Assembly: GCA_964423195.1 (NCBI GenBank)
Contig: CAYRDY010000047.1
Coordinates: 1 to 16,275 of the forward strand
Reading direction: 5' to 3'
DNA length: 16,275 nucleotides
Origin: CAKRHR01 sp964423195
GTDB taxonomy: Bacteria > Bacillota > Clostridia > Lachnospirales > Lachnospiraceae
Shown here: positions 7,995 to 14,784 of the stretch, one piece after another
Layout of the letters: each line of letters starts with the position of its first letter
Position numbering within the stretch: the stretch's first letter is position 1
Program-made: the position numbers and the translations under genes
Notes under the pieces: generated by a model
What the model was told of the DNA's origin: nothing
The model's database searches: none
The model's input: the letters and a program-made list of their open reading frames with translations, nothing else

Positions 7995-9011
7995 TCAGTT
8001 ATTGATCAGTTTGTCCTCGCCGTTCCAGCTATAGAGCTTGCGGACTTCCTCGCCGATCTTCTCTGACGGATGCTCGGCCGCGCGTTTTCTCATGGCCTTG
8101 AAATGGACCTGACGGCCGGACGGCGACATCTCAAGCAGGAATTCCTTGGCAAATGTGCCGTCCTGGATATCCGCGAGGATTTTCTTCATCGTCTTCTTGG
8201 TCTCCTCGGTGATCAGCTTCGGCCCGGTGACATAATCGCCATACTCGGCGGTATTGGAGATGGAATATCTCATGCCCGCGAAACCGGACTGATAGATCAG
8301 GTCAACGATCAGCTTCATCTCATGGATGCACTCGAAATAGGCGTTTCTCGGATCATAACCCGCCTCGACCAGCGTGTCAAAGCCCGCCTGCATCAGTGCG
8401 CAGACACCGCCGCACAGCACTGCCTGCTCGCCAAAGAGGTCAGTCTCCGTCTCCGTCCTGAACGTGGTCTCAAGAACGCCTGCCCGCGCGCCGCCGATAG
8501 CCAGTGCGTATGCCAATGCAAGATCCAGCGCCTTGCCGGTCGCGTCCTGCTCGACAGCCACAAGGCAAGGGACACCTTTGCCCGCCTGGTACTCGCTCCT
8601 GACCGTGTGGCCGGGACCTTTCGGGGCGACCATCGTCACATCGACATTGGCCGGCGGCTTGATGCAGCCATAATGGATATTGAAGCCATGGGCAAACATC
8701 AGCATATTGCCCGCCTCAAGGTTCGGCTCAATATCTTTCTTGTAAATATCCGCCTGCAGCTCGTCATTGATCAGAATCATAATGATATCCGCGCGCTTCG
8801 CGGCCTCAGCCGCCGTGTAGACCTCAAAGCCCTGAGCCACAGCCTTGTCCCATGACTTGCTGCCCTCATAGAGGCCAATGATCACGTTGCAGCCCGACTC
8901 CTTGGCATTCAGCGCATGGGCGTGCCCCTGGCTGCCGTAACCGATCACGGCGATCGTCTTGCCCTCGAGCAGTGAGAGATTACAGTCTTCCTGATAATAA
9001 ATTTTAGCCAT
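7995..9011 (-). CDS. ilvC: ketol-acid reductoisomerase (class I)
   Basis: 338-residue enzyme that isomerises and reduces acetolactate (or acetohydroxybutyrate) with NAD(P)H and Mg2+, the second common step of valine, leucine and isoleucine synthesis. The Rossmann motif GYGSQGHAHALN is at residues 24-35, AHGFNIHY at 107-114, APKGPGHTVR at 129-138, and the metal-binding DLFGEQ at 191-196. Length is that of the short class I form. The cofactor loop GLYEGSKSW keeps two serines, as in NADPH-preferring members. The ATG at 9011 follows AGGAGG with 9-nt spacing; an upstream seven-residue extension has no ribosome site. It has its own promoter at 9068-9095 and lies downstream of ilvN on the same strand. 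Confidence 0.97.
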   Translation of the reverse strand: MAKIYYQEDCNLSLLEGKTIAVIGYGSQGHAHALNAKESGCNVIIGLYEGSKSWDKAVAQGFEVYTAAEAAKRADIIMILINDELQADIYKKDIEPNLEAGNMLMFAHGFNIHYGCIKPPANVDVTMVAPKGPGHTVRSEYQAGKGVPCLVAVEQDATGKALDLALAYALAIGGARAGVLETTFRTETETDLFGEQAVLCGGVCALMQAGFDTLVEAGYDPRNAYFECIHEMKLIVDLIYQSGFAGMRYSISNTAEYGDYVTGPKLITEETKKTMKKILADIQDGTFAKEFLLEMSPSGRQVHFKAMRKRAAEHPSEKIGEEVRKLYSWNGEDKLINN

Positions 9012-9067
9012 TTTCAAATTCCTCCTGAGCAAAGCACTATCATGCTTTATTTCTTTATTCCTTAATT

Positions 9068-9095
9068 ATTCTAGCCTTTTTTTAATATTTGTCAA
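9068..9095 (-). promoter_or_regulatory. sigma-A promoter for ilvC
   Basis: On the minus strand, consensus -35 TTGACA (9090-9095), a 16-bp spacer and -10 TAGAAT (9068-9073). Predicted start near 9061 leaves a leader of about 50 nt, too short for a T-box. ilvC can therefore be transcribed independently of ilvN. Confidence 0.8.
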
Positions 9096-9112
9096 GGTAT
9101 ATTTAACGAGAA

Positions 9113-9182
9113 GCCCTGTCAGGCGGCCACACGGACCGCAGGATCACCTGCAGGAACGCATGGCCATCGGACCGCGCAGGGC
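9113..9182 (-). other. structured intergenic element between ilvN and ilvC
   Basis: Outer arms GCCCTG/CAGGGC (9177-9182 and 9113-9118) enclose at least two smaller hairpins on the minus strand: GCAGG-TGAT-CCTGC (9138-9151), and a GCGG(T)CC/GGCCGC stem with GTGT loop. These two share bases, so they are alternatives. The structure starts a few bases after the ilvN stop and ends before the ilvC promoter. The downstream T content is weak, so it may be an imperfect terminator. Confidence 0.4.
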
Positions 9183-9194
9183 AACCATGAGGAT

Positions 9195-9698
9195 CTAGTC
9201 CAGAAAACGCACATCCTCGGATCCTCTGGAAAGGCCGGTAATGCCCGTGCGCGCCAGCTCTAAGATCTCATAGTGGCTGAGCAGATTGATAAAAGCGTCC
9301 AGCTTGGACTCACCGCCGGTCAGCTCCACGATCAGAGAGTCACTTGAGACATCGACAATATTGGCCCTGAAAATACTGGCCACGGAGATGACGTCCTGTC
9401 GCTGGTCATCATTGGCACGCACCTTGACAAGGATCAATTCTCTCGAAACAGACTGCGTCTCACTGAGCGCCTTGATATCGATGACATCCTCAAGTTTCCA
9501 CAACTGTTTCTGAATCTGATCGAGAATCTGGTCGTCGCCCCTGACGGCCACAGTCATACGCGAATACTTCGGATCTGCCGTCACACCGACCGTCAGACTG
9601 TCAATATTGTAGCCGCGGCGGGAAAAAAGTCCCGATACACGGCTGAGAACACCGGTTCTGTTATCAACGAGAAGCGATAAAACTTTCAACTTTTCCAT
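9195..9698 (-). CDS. ilvN: acetolactate synthase small (regulatory) subunit
   Basis: 167 residues, the usual size. The N-terminal ACT domain begins LLVDNRTGVLSRVSGLFSRR and continues GYNIDSLTVG, the valine-binding region that confers feedback inhibition. The C-terminal domain ends TGITGLSRG, another family hallmark. This subunit activates and regulates the thiamine-diphosphate catalytic subunit IlvB, which makes acetolactate, the substrate of the neighbouring IlvC. No ilvB lies in the window, so the partner must be elsewhere. The ATG at 9698 is preceded by AGAGGTGG at good spacing; a ten-residue longer frame would contain that site within its coding sequence. It is about 100 nt downstream of acpP on the same strand, with no convincing promoter between, so read-through from acpP is possible. 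Confidence 0.95.
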   Translation of the reverse strand: MEKLKVLSLLVDNRTGVLSRVSGLFSRRGYNIDSLTVGVTADPKYSRMTVAVRGDDQILDQIQKQLWKLEDVIDIKALSETQSVSRELILVKVRANDDQRQDVISVASIFRANIVDVSSDSLIVELTGGESKLDAFINLLSHYEILELARTGITGLSRGSEDVRFLD

Positions 9699-9771
9699 AG
9701 ATCCACCTCTAATTTCTTTATCTTTCAACTATTTTCGCGATCGATACCCGCCAACCCGAAAGTTTCATCCT

Positions 9772-9799
9772 CGCGGCATCCTCCGGCGGATCACCCGCG
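9772..9799 (-). repeat. hairpin directly after acpP
   Basis: On the minus strand CGCGG and CCGCG form outer pairs with inner ATCC/GGAT, starting one base after the acpP stop codon. No T run follows. It could be a weak terminator or an mRNA-processing or stability element between acpP and ilvN. Confidence 0.5.
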
Positions 9800-9800
9800 A

Positions 9801-10034
9801 TCAGTCCTCAATGCCCTGAGATTTCAGATACTCGATCACATCGCCGACTGTATTGATCTGTGTCAGATCGTCTGTAGGAATGTCAAGGCCGTACTCCTCC
9901 TCAAGTGTGGAAACCATCTCAAACAGATCAAGCGAATCCGCACCCAGATCGTCCTTGAAGGAAGCATCCATCGTTACCTCGCTGTCATCGACGCTCAGTA
10001 ATTCACAAATCAGTTCCTTAATTTTTTCAAACAT
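9801..10034 (-). CDS. acpP: acyl carrier protein
   Basis: 77-residue acidic protein that carries growing fatty acyl chains on a phosphopantetheine arm. The arm attaches to Ser34 in the GADSLDL motif (31-37), and the following helix LFEMVSTLEEEYG is the face recognised by partner enzymes. The start has AAAGGAGA 8 nt upstream. It is not next to the usual fab, plsX or rnc genes but precedes ilvN and is divergent from an acidic membrane-protein gene, so it may be a standalone housekeeping copy or a second, specialised carrier. A good promoter lies at 10103-10131. Confidence 0.95.
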   Translation of the reverse strand: MFEKIKELICELLSVDDSEVTMDASFKDDLGADSLDLFEMVSTLEEEYGLDIPTDDLTQINTVGDVIEYLKSQGIED

Positions 10035-10102
10035 AACATACTCTCCTTTAATTTTATAAAAAATATTTGACAGCCGACGGACAAAAATCGCCCGGCAAAT
10101 CT

Positions 10103-10131
10103 ATTTTATATCATTCGTATTGATTTGACAA
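10103..10131 (-). promoter_or_regulatory. sigma-A promoter for acpP
   Basis: On the minus strand, -35 TTGTCA (10126-10131), a 17-bp spacer and -10 TAAAAT (10103-10108), placing transcription start near 10096 with a leader of about 60 nt. No clear FapR- or FabT-type operator was recognised. Confidence 0.7.
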
Positions 10132-10222
10132 TACTTTATGCAATTTTTAGAGCGCCGCGGCATCGGCAAAAATAAATGAAAGGAAATTAAAAAAATCCCT
10201 TTATTTTTCCGGACAAATGGAT

Positions 10223-10228
10223 TATAAT
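10223..10228 (+). promoter_or_regulatory. -10 box for the acidic membrane-protein gene
   Basis: Perfect TATAAT 40 bases before the start codon. The -35 region at 17 bp is only TTTATT, so strength is uncertain. Confidence 0.5.
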
Positions 10229-10267
10229 AAAACCGTTATATCAATCAATCAAACGGAAGGTGACATA

Positions 10268-10615
10268 ATGAAAAAGTTTTTTAAGGAAGTTTTAAAGGTC
10301 GGCGCGGTTGTGGCCGCGGTCAGCGGCGTGATCTACGCGCTCAAAAAGCACTTTGACAAGAAGGCCGACGAGGATTTATTTGAGGATCTTGAGGACGAGA
10401 GCGCCGATGAGGCATTTGAGACCTTGAATGATGAGGAAGACGAAAATAAGAGAGAGTATGTGAGCATCCATATCTCCGGCGAAGGCGAGGACGATGAGAA
10501 GGCCGCGGATGACAAGGCAGACGAGGCCGCAGAGTCGAACGACGATAAAGCCGCAGAATCAGCTGACGACAAAGCGCCGGCCGCGGCTGCCGCAGCAGCT
10601 GCCGCGGAGGCTTGA
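10268..10615 (+). CDS. small acidic, alanine-rich membrane-anchored protein
   Basis: 115 residues, no family recognised. A basic start (MKKFFKEVLK) leads into one hydrophobic segment (about 11-25), then KKHFDKK, so a single N-terminal anchor with the tail in the cytoplasm or outside cannot be decided. From residue 33 on it is almost wholly acidic (Asp/Glu) with Ala, broken by a short beta-like stretch REYVSIHISG (62-71). The end carries three DDKA copies (81-84, 92-95, 100-103), then nine consecutive Ala (105-113). The ATG at 10268 has GGAAGGTG upstream and fits the anchor; a 17-residue longer frame lacks a ribosome site. A -10 box and two downstream hairpin terminators support a real transcription unit. 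It is divergent from acpP. Confidence 0.75.
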   Translation: MKKFFKEVLKVGAVVAAVSGVIYALKKHFDKKADEDLFEDLEDESADEAFETLNDEEDENKREYVSIHISGEGEDDEKAADDKADEAAESNDDKAAESADDKAPAAAAAAAAAEA

Positions 10616-10623
10616 CTTGATGC

Positions 10624-10662
10624 AAAGGGCAGACCCGCACAACGCGGCCTGCCCTTTCTTTA
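10624..10662 (+). terminator. rho-independent terminator after the acidic protein gene
   Basis: Arms AAAGGGCAG (10624-10632) and CTGCCCTTT (10649-10657) with an inner CCGC/GCGG pair, followed by TTTCTTTAT. Confidence 0.9.
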
Positions 10663-10697
10663 TACATACGATGCGCTATGCGCGAACCCGCAGAGGC

Positions 10698-10721
10698 AAA
10701 CTGTCGCAGGCACAGTTTTTT
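10698..10721 (+). terminator. second plus-strand terminator
   Basis: 7-bp stem AAACTGT/ACAGTTT with a seven-base loop, running into six Ts (10716-10721). It backs up the terminator 40 bases upstream and protects the convergent GH13 gene. Confidence 0.7.
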
Positions 10722-10729
10722 ACCTCGCA

Positions 10730-10762
10730 CATCGGGCAGGGGAGAATCTCCCCTGCCCGATG
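10730..10762 (-). terminator. 16-bp perfect hairpin at the 3' end of the GH13 operon
   Basis: Perfect 16-base arms (10730-10745 and 10747-10762) around one base, about 30 nt after the GH13 stop. No T run follows on either strand, so it may stabilise the 3' end or end transcription inefficiently rather than be a classical terminator. Confidence 0.55.
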
Positions 10763-10792
10763 TCTATGAGCGGCATTCCCGCCCCGTCCGAT

Positions 10793-12595
10793 TCACTTTA
10801 ACCACAGAAACTGATAGGGGCCGAGTTCAATATTTCCGGAGAGACGCACATGCTGTCCGGTCAGCAGATCCTCCATCTCATAGGGCAGGCCGAACCAGCT
10901 CAATGTCCCCGCGCCTACCCGCTGGCGATCCTCGGTAAAATTCGCCAACACCAGCATTTTATCCTCCCGGTGAAAGGCGAAAACGCCCAAATTGTCCGTC
11001 TCGATCGGCCATGACTTGACGGTCGACGCAAAATCCGCGTCGGATTTGCGCACCGCGATCATCTTTTTGATGCCCGTAAAAATCTGACCGGTGACTGTCG
11101 ACAGATCATAGCGATCCTCGGCCTTTTGCCAGTCCATCGGCCCGCGGTGCAGCCACCGCGAATCCCTGGCCTCGTTGATATTATCCCGATACGCGTAGTG
11201 ATTGAGCGTGCCGATCTCGTCCCCGCTGTACAGAAGCGGAATCCCAGTGTAGGCGATCACCATCGCATGGACTAAAAGAATACGCTTGATCGCGAGCTCC
11301 GTCTTGTAGGCGTTGCGCTCATACACGCCCTCCTCCAGACCGCACATCGAGGCCAGCGTGCCGCTGTTGCGGGCATCCAGTGTCACGGGATTAAACTCAT
11401 ACAGTTCACCCCTGGCAAAGCTGCCCGGAAATTTTCCCTCCATAAAGCGGATCATAAACTGTTTATGCTCAAACGGATCCTGTCCGAGATCGCGGATAAT
11501 GTCCTCCTCAAAGCCCCACCCGATATCATCGTGGCAGCGCGCGTAATTGATCCACACGCCGTCCGCCGGTGTGCCGTAATCCCTGAGCAGCGACCTCGTC
11601 ATCAGGCGCACGTCTCTTGTGGCCAGACTGTTCCACAGGAGCACCATCATCGAGGCATTGTACATCACATGGCACTCTTTTTCTTCGGCTGTGCCAAAAT
11701 ACTTGACGATCTCCCGCGGCTCTACGATCGCCTCGCCCAGAAAAATCACGCTCGGGCAGACATCCTCGATGATCATATCCATCATCCGCAGCAGGGTATG
11801 CACCTGCGGGAGATTCATGCTGCTCGTGCCGAGCGCCTTCCACATATATGGAATCGCGTCCAGACGGAAAATGTCGATACCCTTGTTAGCTAAGGTTAAC
11901 AAGACTTTGACGATCTGATTGAACACCTGCGGATTGGCGTAATTTAAATCCCACTGGAACTCATAGAAGCGCGTCATGACATATTTCTGAATATCGTCAT
12001 ACCATGTGAAATTGCCCGGCGCCACGCCGGGGAAAATCTGGGTCAGCGTCCGCTCATAGGCGTCCGGGATCGTCCGGTCGTCAAACATGTGATACATATT
12101 TTCATAGCCCGGCGTCCCTCTTTTGCACTCGACGGCCCAGGCGTGCTCCTTTGCCGTGTGATTGAGCACAAAATCCACGCAGGTGCGGATCCCCTTTGCC
12201 TTGAGCATGGCGATCACCTGCTCGAAAATTTCCATATTTCCATAGCGCGCATCGACCGCCAGATAATCCTGCACCGCGTAGCCGCCGTCATTCTCGCCCT
12301 CGCGCGATTTTAGGAGCGGCATGAAATGCACATAGGTGATCCCCAACTCACACAGATAATCAATGTGCGACTTAAACCCCTCCAGATCGCCGCTGAACTT
12401 GTCCAGATAGAGCATCATGCCGACCATCTTCTCCGACATATACCACTGATTGCCGGATTCATCCTGCCGCTTTAAGTCAGCCGGCCGCTTTGCCTTTGCC
12501 TCCGCCACAATGGCCATCAGTTCCCCGAACCGCTTTCTGGAAAGCTCGTCCGTCCCGTATATTTCCTCGTAATAACGCTTTAATGTCGAGCGCAT
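10793..12595 (-). CDS. GH13 subfamily 4 enzyme, amylosucrase-like
   Basis: 600 residues, close to known amylosucrases, which use sucrose to build alpha-1,4-glucan and release fructose. Order: helical N-terminal domain (1-50), then the barrel. Region I is DFVLNHT (141-147). Region II is FRLDAI with nucleophile Asp246, region III is FLGEAI with acid/base Glu288, and region IV is HDDIGW with Asp356. The surrounding MWKALGTSS and NLPQVHTLLR, and a C-terminal domain ending LGPYQFLWLK, match the amylosucrase pattern rather than ordinary alpha-amylases. There is no signal peptide, so it is cytoplasmic. The start is uncertain: AGGAGG lies 16 nt before the ATG at 12595, and a GTG at 12622 overlaps the previous stop. 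It follows the membrane-protein gene within 25 nt. Sucrose hydrolase or sucrose isomerase-like activity is the alternative. Confidence 0.85.
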   Translation of the reverse strand: MRSTLKRYYEEIYGTDELSRKRFGELMAIVAEAKAKRPADLKRQDESGNQWYMSEKMVGMMLYLDKFSGDLEGFKSHIDYLCELGITYVHFMPLLKSREGENDGGYAVQDYLAVDARYGNMEIFEQVIAMLKAKGIRTCVDFVLNHTAKEHAWAVECKRGTPGYENMYHMFDDRTIPDAYERTLTQIFPGVAPGNFTWYDDIQKYVMTRFYEFQWDLNYANPQVFNQIVKVLLTLANKGIDIFRLDAIPYMWKALGTSSMNLPQVHTLLRMMDMIIEDVCPSVIFLGEAIVEPREIVKYFGTAEEKECHVMYNASMMVLLWNSLATRDVRLMTRSLLRDYGTPADGVWINYARCHDDIGWGFEEDIIRDLGQDPFEHKQFMIRFMEGKFPGSFARGELYEFNPVTLDARNSGTLASMCGLEEGVYERNAYKTELAIKRILLVHAMVIAYTGIPLLYSGDEIGTLNHYAYRDNINEARDSRWLHRGPMDWQKAEDRYDLSTVTGQIFTGIKKMIAVRKSDADFASTVKSWPIETDNLGVFAFHREDKMLVLANFTEDRQRVGAGTLSWFGLPYEMEDLLTGQHVRLSGNIELGPYQFLWLK

Positions 12596-12618
12596 CGCGC
12601 ACCAGACCTTTCCTCCTA

Positions 12619-13164
12619 TCACTTGATTCCCAACAGCAGTTTCCGGTATTTACCCCAGATGCGCCGCTGAAAATAATCATAAGCCAGGTCGTAGATGACC
12701 AGGACAATCTGTCCGACAATCAGGGCGACGACGATCAGCCGGCTATCCAAATCGCCGGCAAACAAAAGCTTCGGGAACAAGAACAGTATCGGCAGATAGA
12801 TGGCGTTAAACACGACAAACTTACATATCCACAGACAGACCTTGAGATTGACCCGAAACTTTAACGACAATTTCTTCATGAGCGGCCACAGAAGCTCAGT
12901 GATCAGCACATAGGCGCCCATCGCGAGAAATGTGAAACAATACAATTTATTCGGAGACAGCACAAAGCCGAGCAGCACCGCCGCGGCCAGATAGGCCACA
13001 CCGAATTTGATGTCAAATTCTCTGATGACAATGCCGACCGTAAATGAGGCCAGCCCCAGCAAAAACAGAGTATTAAACTCCAGGACGCCGGACAAAAAAA
13101 TACAGAGGACCGTCAGCGCCAGCATCATCCCGGAAAATGCCATTTTCCTCGCGTTTACATGCAT
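12619..13164 (-). CDS. six-helix integral membrane protein, possibly ECF S-component-like
   Basis: 181 residues with about six hydrophobic helices (roughly 10-28, 31-48, 53-71, 74-92, 108-134, 141-160) and a basic C-terminus. The N-terminal pattern NARKMAFSGMMLALTVL resembles the starts of energy-coupling-factor transporter substrate-binding subunits, and the size fits, but I do not recognise a specific family. The ATG at 13164 lies inside the end of the J-domain gene (overlap of 10 nt), with GGGAGG about 12 nt upstream, so the two are translationally coupled. The GH13 enzyme gene follows within 25 nt. Its fixed coupling to a J-domain protein suggests a membrane partner for that chaperone-like protein (inference). 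Confidence 0.75.
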   Translation of the reverse strand: MHVNARKMAFSGMMLALTVLCIFLSGVLEFNTLFLLGLASFTVGIVIREFDIKFGVAYLAAAVLLGFVLSPNKLYCFTFLAMGAYVLITELLWPLMKKLSLKFRVNLKVCLWICKFVVFNAIYLPILFLFPKLLFAGDLDSRLIVVALIVGQIVLVIYDLAYDYFQRRIWGKYRKLLLGIK

Positions 13165-13826
13165 GAGCAGAGATCGCCTCCCGTACATTCACAGCAGGTG
13201 TCCGCCATCCAGAGGTCGCAGCAGAAATTTCCGCTGCCGCAGCACGAACCACCGCGCTGAGGCGTATCATAGCCGCCGTTGCTGTAATTCTGCTGATACC
13301 GGTTCTGACGCCCCATCAGCTGATTCTGAAAATTCCTGTACTCCTGATTGCTCGGATCCATGGAGATCGCCCGACTGATATCCTCATTAGCCTGATAATT
13401 TCTTCCGCTGCCTGCGTTGGCGATCGCGCTCAGATAATACCAGCGGCTGTCGCGGTCGGGGATGCGGTTCAATTCATCCAGGGCATTTCGGTATTGCTGG
13501 AGATTGATAAAATCGTAGACCCGACTGTATTTCATGTCCGGCCCGTAAGCGCCGCCGGCGCTCTGCTGATAACTGCCGCCCCTGCTGTACGCGCCTGAAC
13601 CGCCGTTATAGCCATAACTGCCGTAGCCGCCGCCCTGACTGCGCATCTTCATGATCTGATCGTAGGCTTCCTGGACCTCCTTAAACTTATCCTCCGCAAG
13701 ATCCTGGAGCGGATTATTGTTATAGGAATCCGGATGATATTTCCTTGACAATTCCCTGTATGCTCTTTTTACTTCTTCGTCTGAGGCGTTCTCCGAAACA
13801 CCCAGTACGCTGTACGGGTTCTCCAT
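13155..13826 (-). CDS. J-domain protein with TPR-like region and Cys-rich tail
   Basis: 223 residues. A J domain is at 1-65 with the HPD signature (31-33) needed to stimulate Hsp70/DnaK ATPase. A Gly/Tyr/Ser-rich linker covers about 66-97. Next is a TPR-like helical region (about 100-165: FINLQQYRNALDELNRIP and ANEDISRAISMDPSNQEY). The tail holds nine cysteines in its last 29 residues, in CC..CC..CC.C patterns. It lacks the DnaJ zinc domain and substrate-binding domain, so it is a specialised J protein. The tail suggests metal binding or membrane attachment through modified cysteines (inference). The ATG at 13826 follows AAAGGAAAG. It lies 13 nt after the DUF5685 gene and overlaps the membrane-protein gene, so all three are probably one operon. 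Confidence 0.9.
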   Translation of the reverse strand: MENPYSVLGVSENASDEEVKRAYRELSRKYHPDSYNNNPLQDLAEDKFKEVQEAYDQIMKMRSQGGGYGSYGYNGGSGAYSRGGSYQQSAGGAYGPDMKYSRVYDFINLQQYRNALDELNRIPDRDSRWYYLSAIANAGSGRNYQANEDISRAISMDPSNQEYRNFQNQLMGRQNRYQQNYSNGGYDTPQRGGSCCGSGNFCCDLWMADTCCECTGGDLCSCM

Positions 13827-13839
13827 CTCTACTTTCCTT

Positions 13840-14718
13840 TCACTGCATCTGCCGACGCTTTTTTATGCCTGAACCGCTGCCGTCTGCTTCCCTCTGCTTC
13901 TCCTCAAGTCTGCGAAACTGGTTCCACACGCCGAGATAGAGAATGTTGCGCAGGATATCCACATCCTGCAGGCACGGCAGGCACTCGAAGGAAGCGCTGA
14001 CCTCCGAGATCATCATCGTCAGCATCTGATAGCAGGTATCCATAAAATCCTTCCGCGTAAGCCGCGCGTGCAAATCCCTCAGGGGATTGAAATTTCCGTT
14101 TTTTAGATCCCTCTCAATGTCGTCCACGGCATCCATGATATAGATGAATTTGCCGAGAAAAAAACCGATCCGCCGCAGATACGGTGCCCAGATATCCTCC
14201 CTGTACACGAGCAGCTCCGACATCAGGCTGCCAAAACACCCCGCCGTGTCATCGATATCCTGGCAGTCCCGCGCCTCTAGCGCAGACAGCCTTTGCAGGC
14301 CGCCGCGGATTTTATGGCATTGGCGCGGATATTTTCTCTCGACGCCCCGCACCTTTCGCCTCAGGGCGGCCGCGCCCGCCAGCCCGCGGATGCTGCGCTC
14401 GTCATGCCAGTCATCCATCAAATGATAATAGGACAGGACAACATTCATATCCGCGGCATAATTCGTTATCTCATTGATCAACACCGGACTCTTTTTCAGA
14501 GGACGCGCCTTGCACCGGTGATCCTCTCTTCGCGTCTCACACTCATAGAGCGCGGTCAACAGCATCACGACAAATGTCATATCATAGGACAGCGTCATCT
14601 GCCCCGCAAAGCCGTAACAGTGCTGCAGCCGCCGGCAAAGCCCACAGTAATACGCCCTGTATTTGTAATAATCCTTGATTTTTAATTCCGGCTTGTATAC
14701 GGTCACATATCCAAACAT
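13840..14718 (-). CDS. DUF5685 family protein
   Basis: 292 residues, mostly helical, no signal peptide. The opening MFGYVTVYKPELKIKDYYKY, followed by RAYYCGLC, is characteristic of DUF5685 (family assignment from memory of the pattern). Features: CGLC at 25-28; an acid-rich motif MDDWHDE (101-107); and DAVDDIERD (196-204) followed by LKNGNFNPL. The last two resemble the paired Asp motifs of all-alpha isoprenoid synthases such as phytoene synthase, but no such activity is shown. The ATG at 14718 has AGAGG six bases upstream; a TTG at 14733 lies before that site and is rejected. It is downstream of trpS by 66 nt and upstream of the J-domain gene by 13 nt. Function is unknown. Confidence 0.85.
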   Translation of the reverse strand: MFGYVTVYKPELKIKDYYKYRAYYCGLCRRLQHCYGFAGQMTLSYDMTFVVMLLTALYECETRREDHRCKARPLKKSPVLINEITNYAADMNVVLSYYHLMDDWHDERSIRGLAGAAALRRKVRGVERKYPRQCHKIRGGLQRLSALEARDCQDIDDTAGCFGSLMSELLVYREDIWAPYLRRIGFFLGKFIYIMDAVDDIERDLKNGNFNPLRDLHARLTRKDFMDTCYQMLTMMISEVSASFECLPCLQDVDILRNILYLGVWNQFRRLEEKQREADGSGSGIKKRRQMQ

Positions 14719-14784
14719 CCGTCGCCTCTTCAAATGATACCATCGCGCGGCAGACAGCGTCGCGCAAAATTTTGGCCATCTCCC

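Noticed and set aside
8070..8855. 261-codon plus-strand frame inside ilvC
   Set aside because: Antisense to a complete, clearly recognised ilvC.
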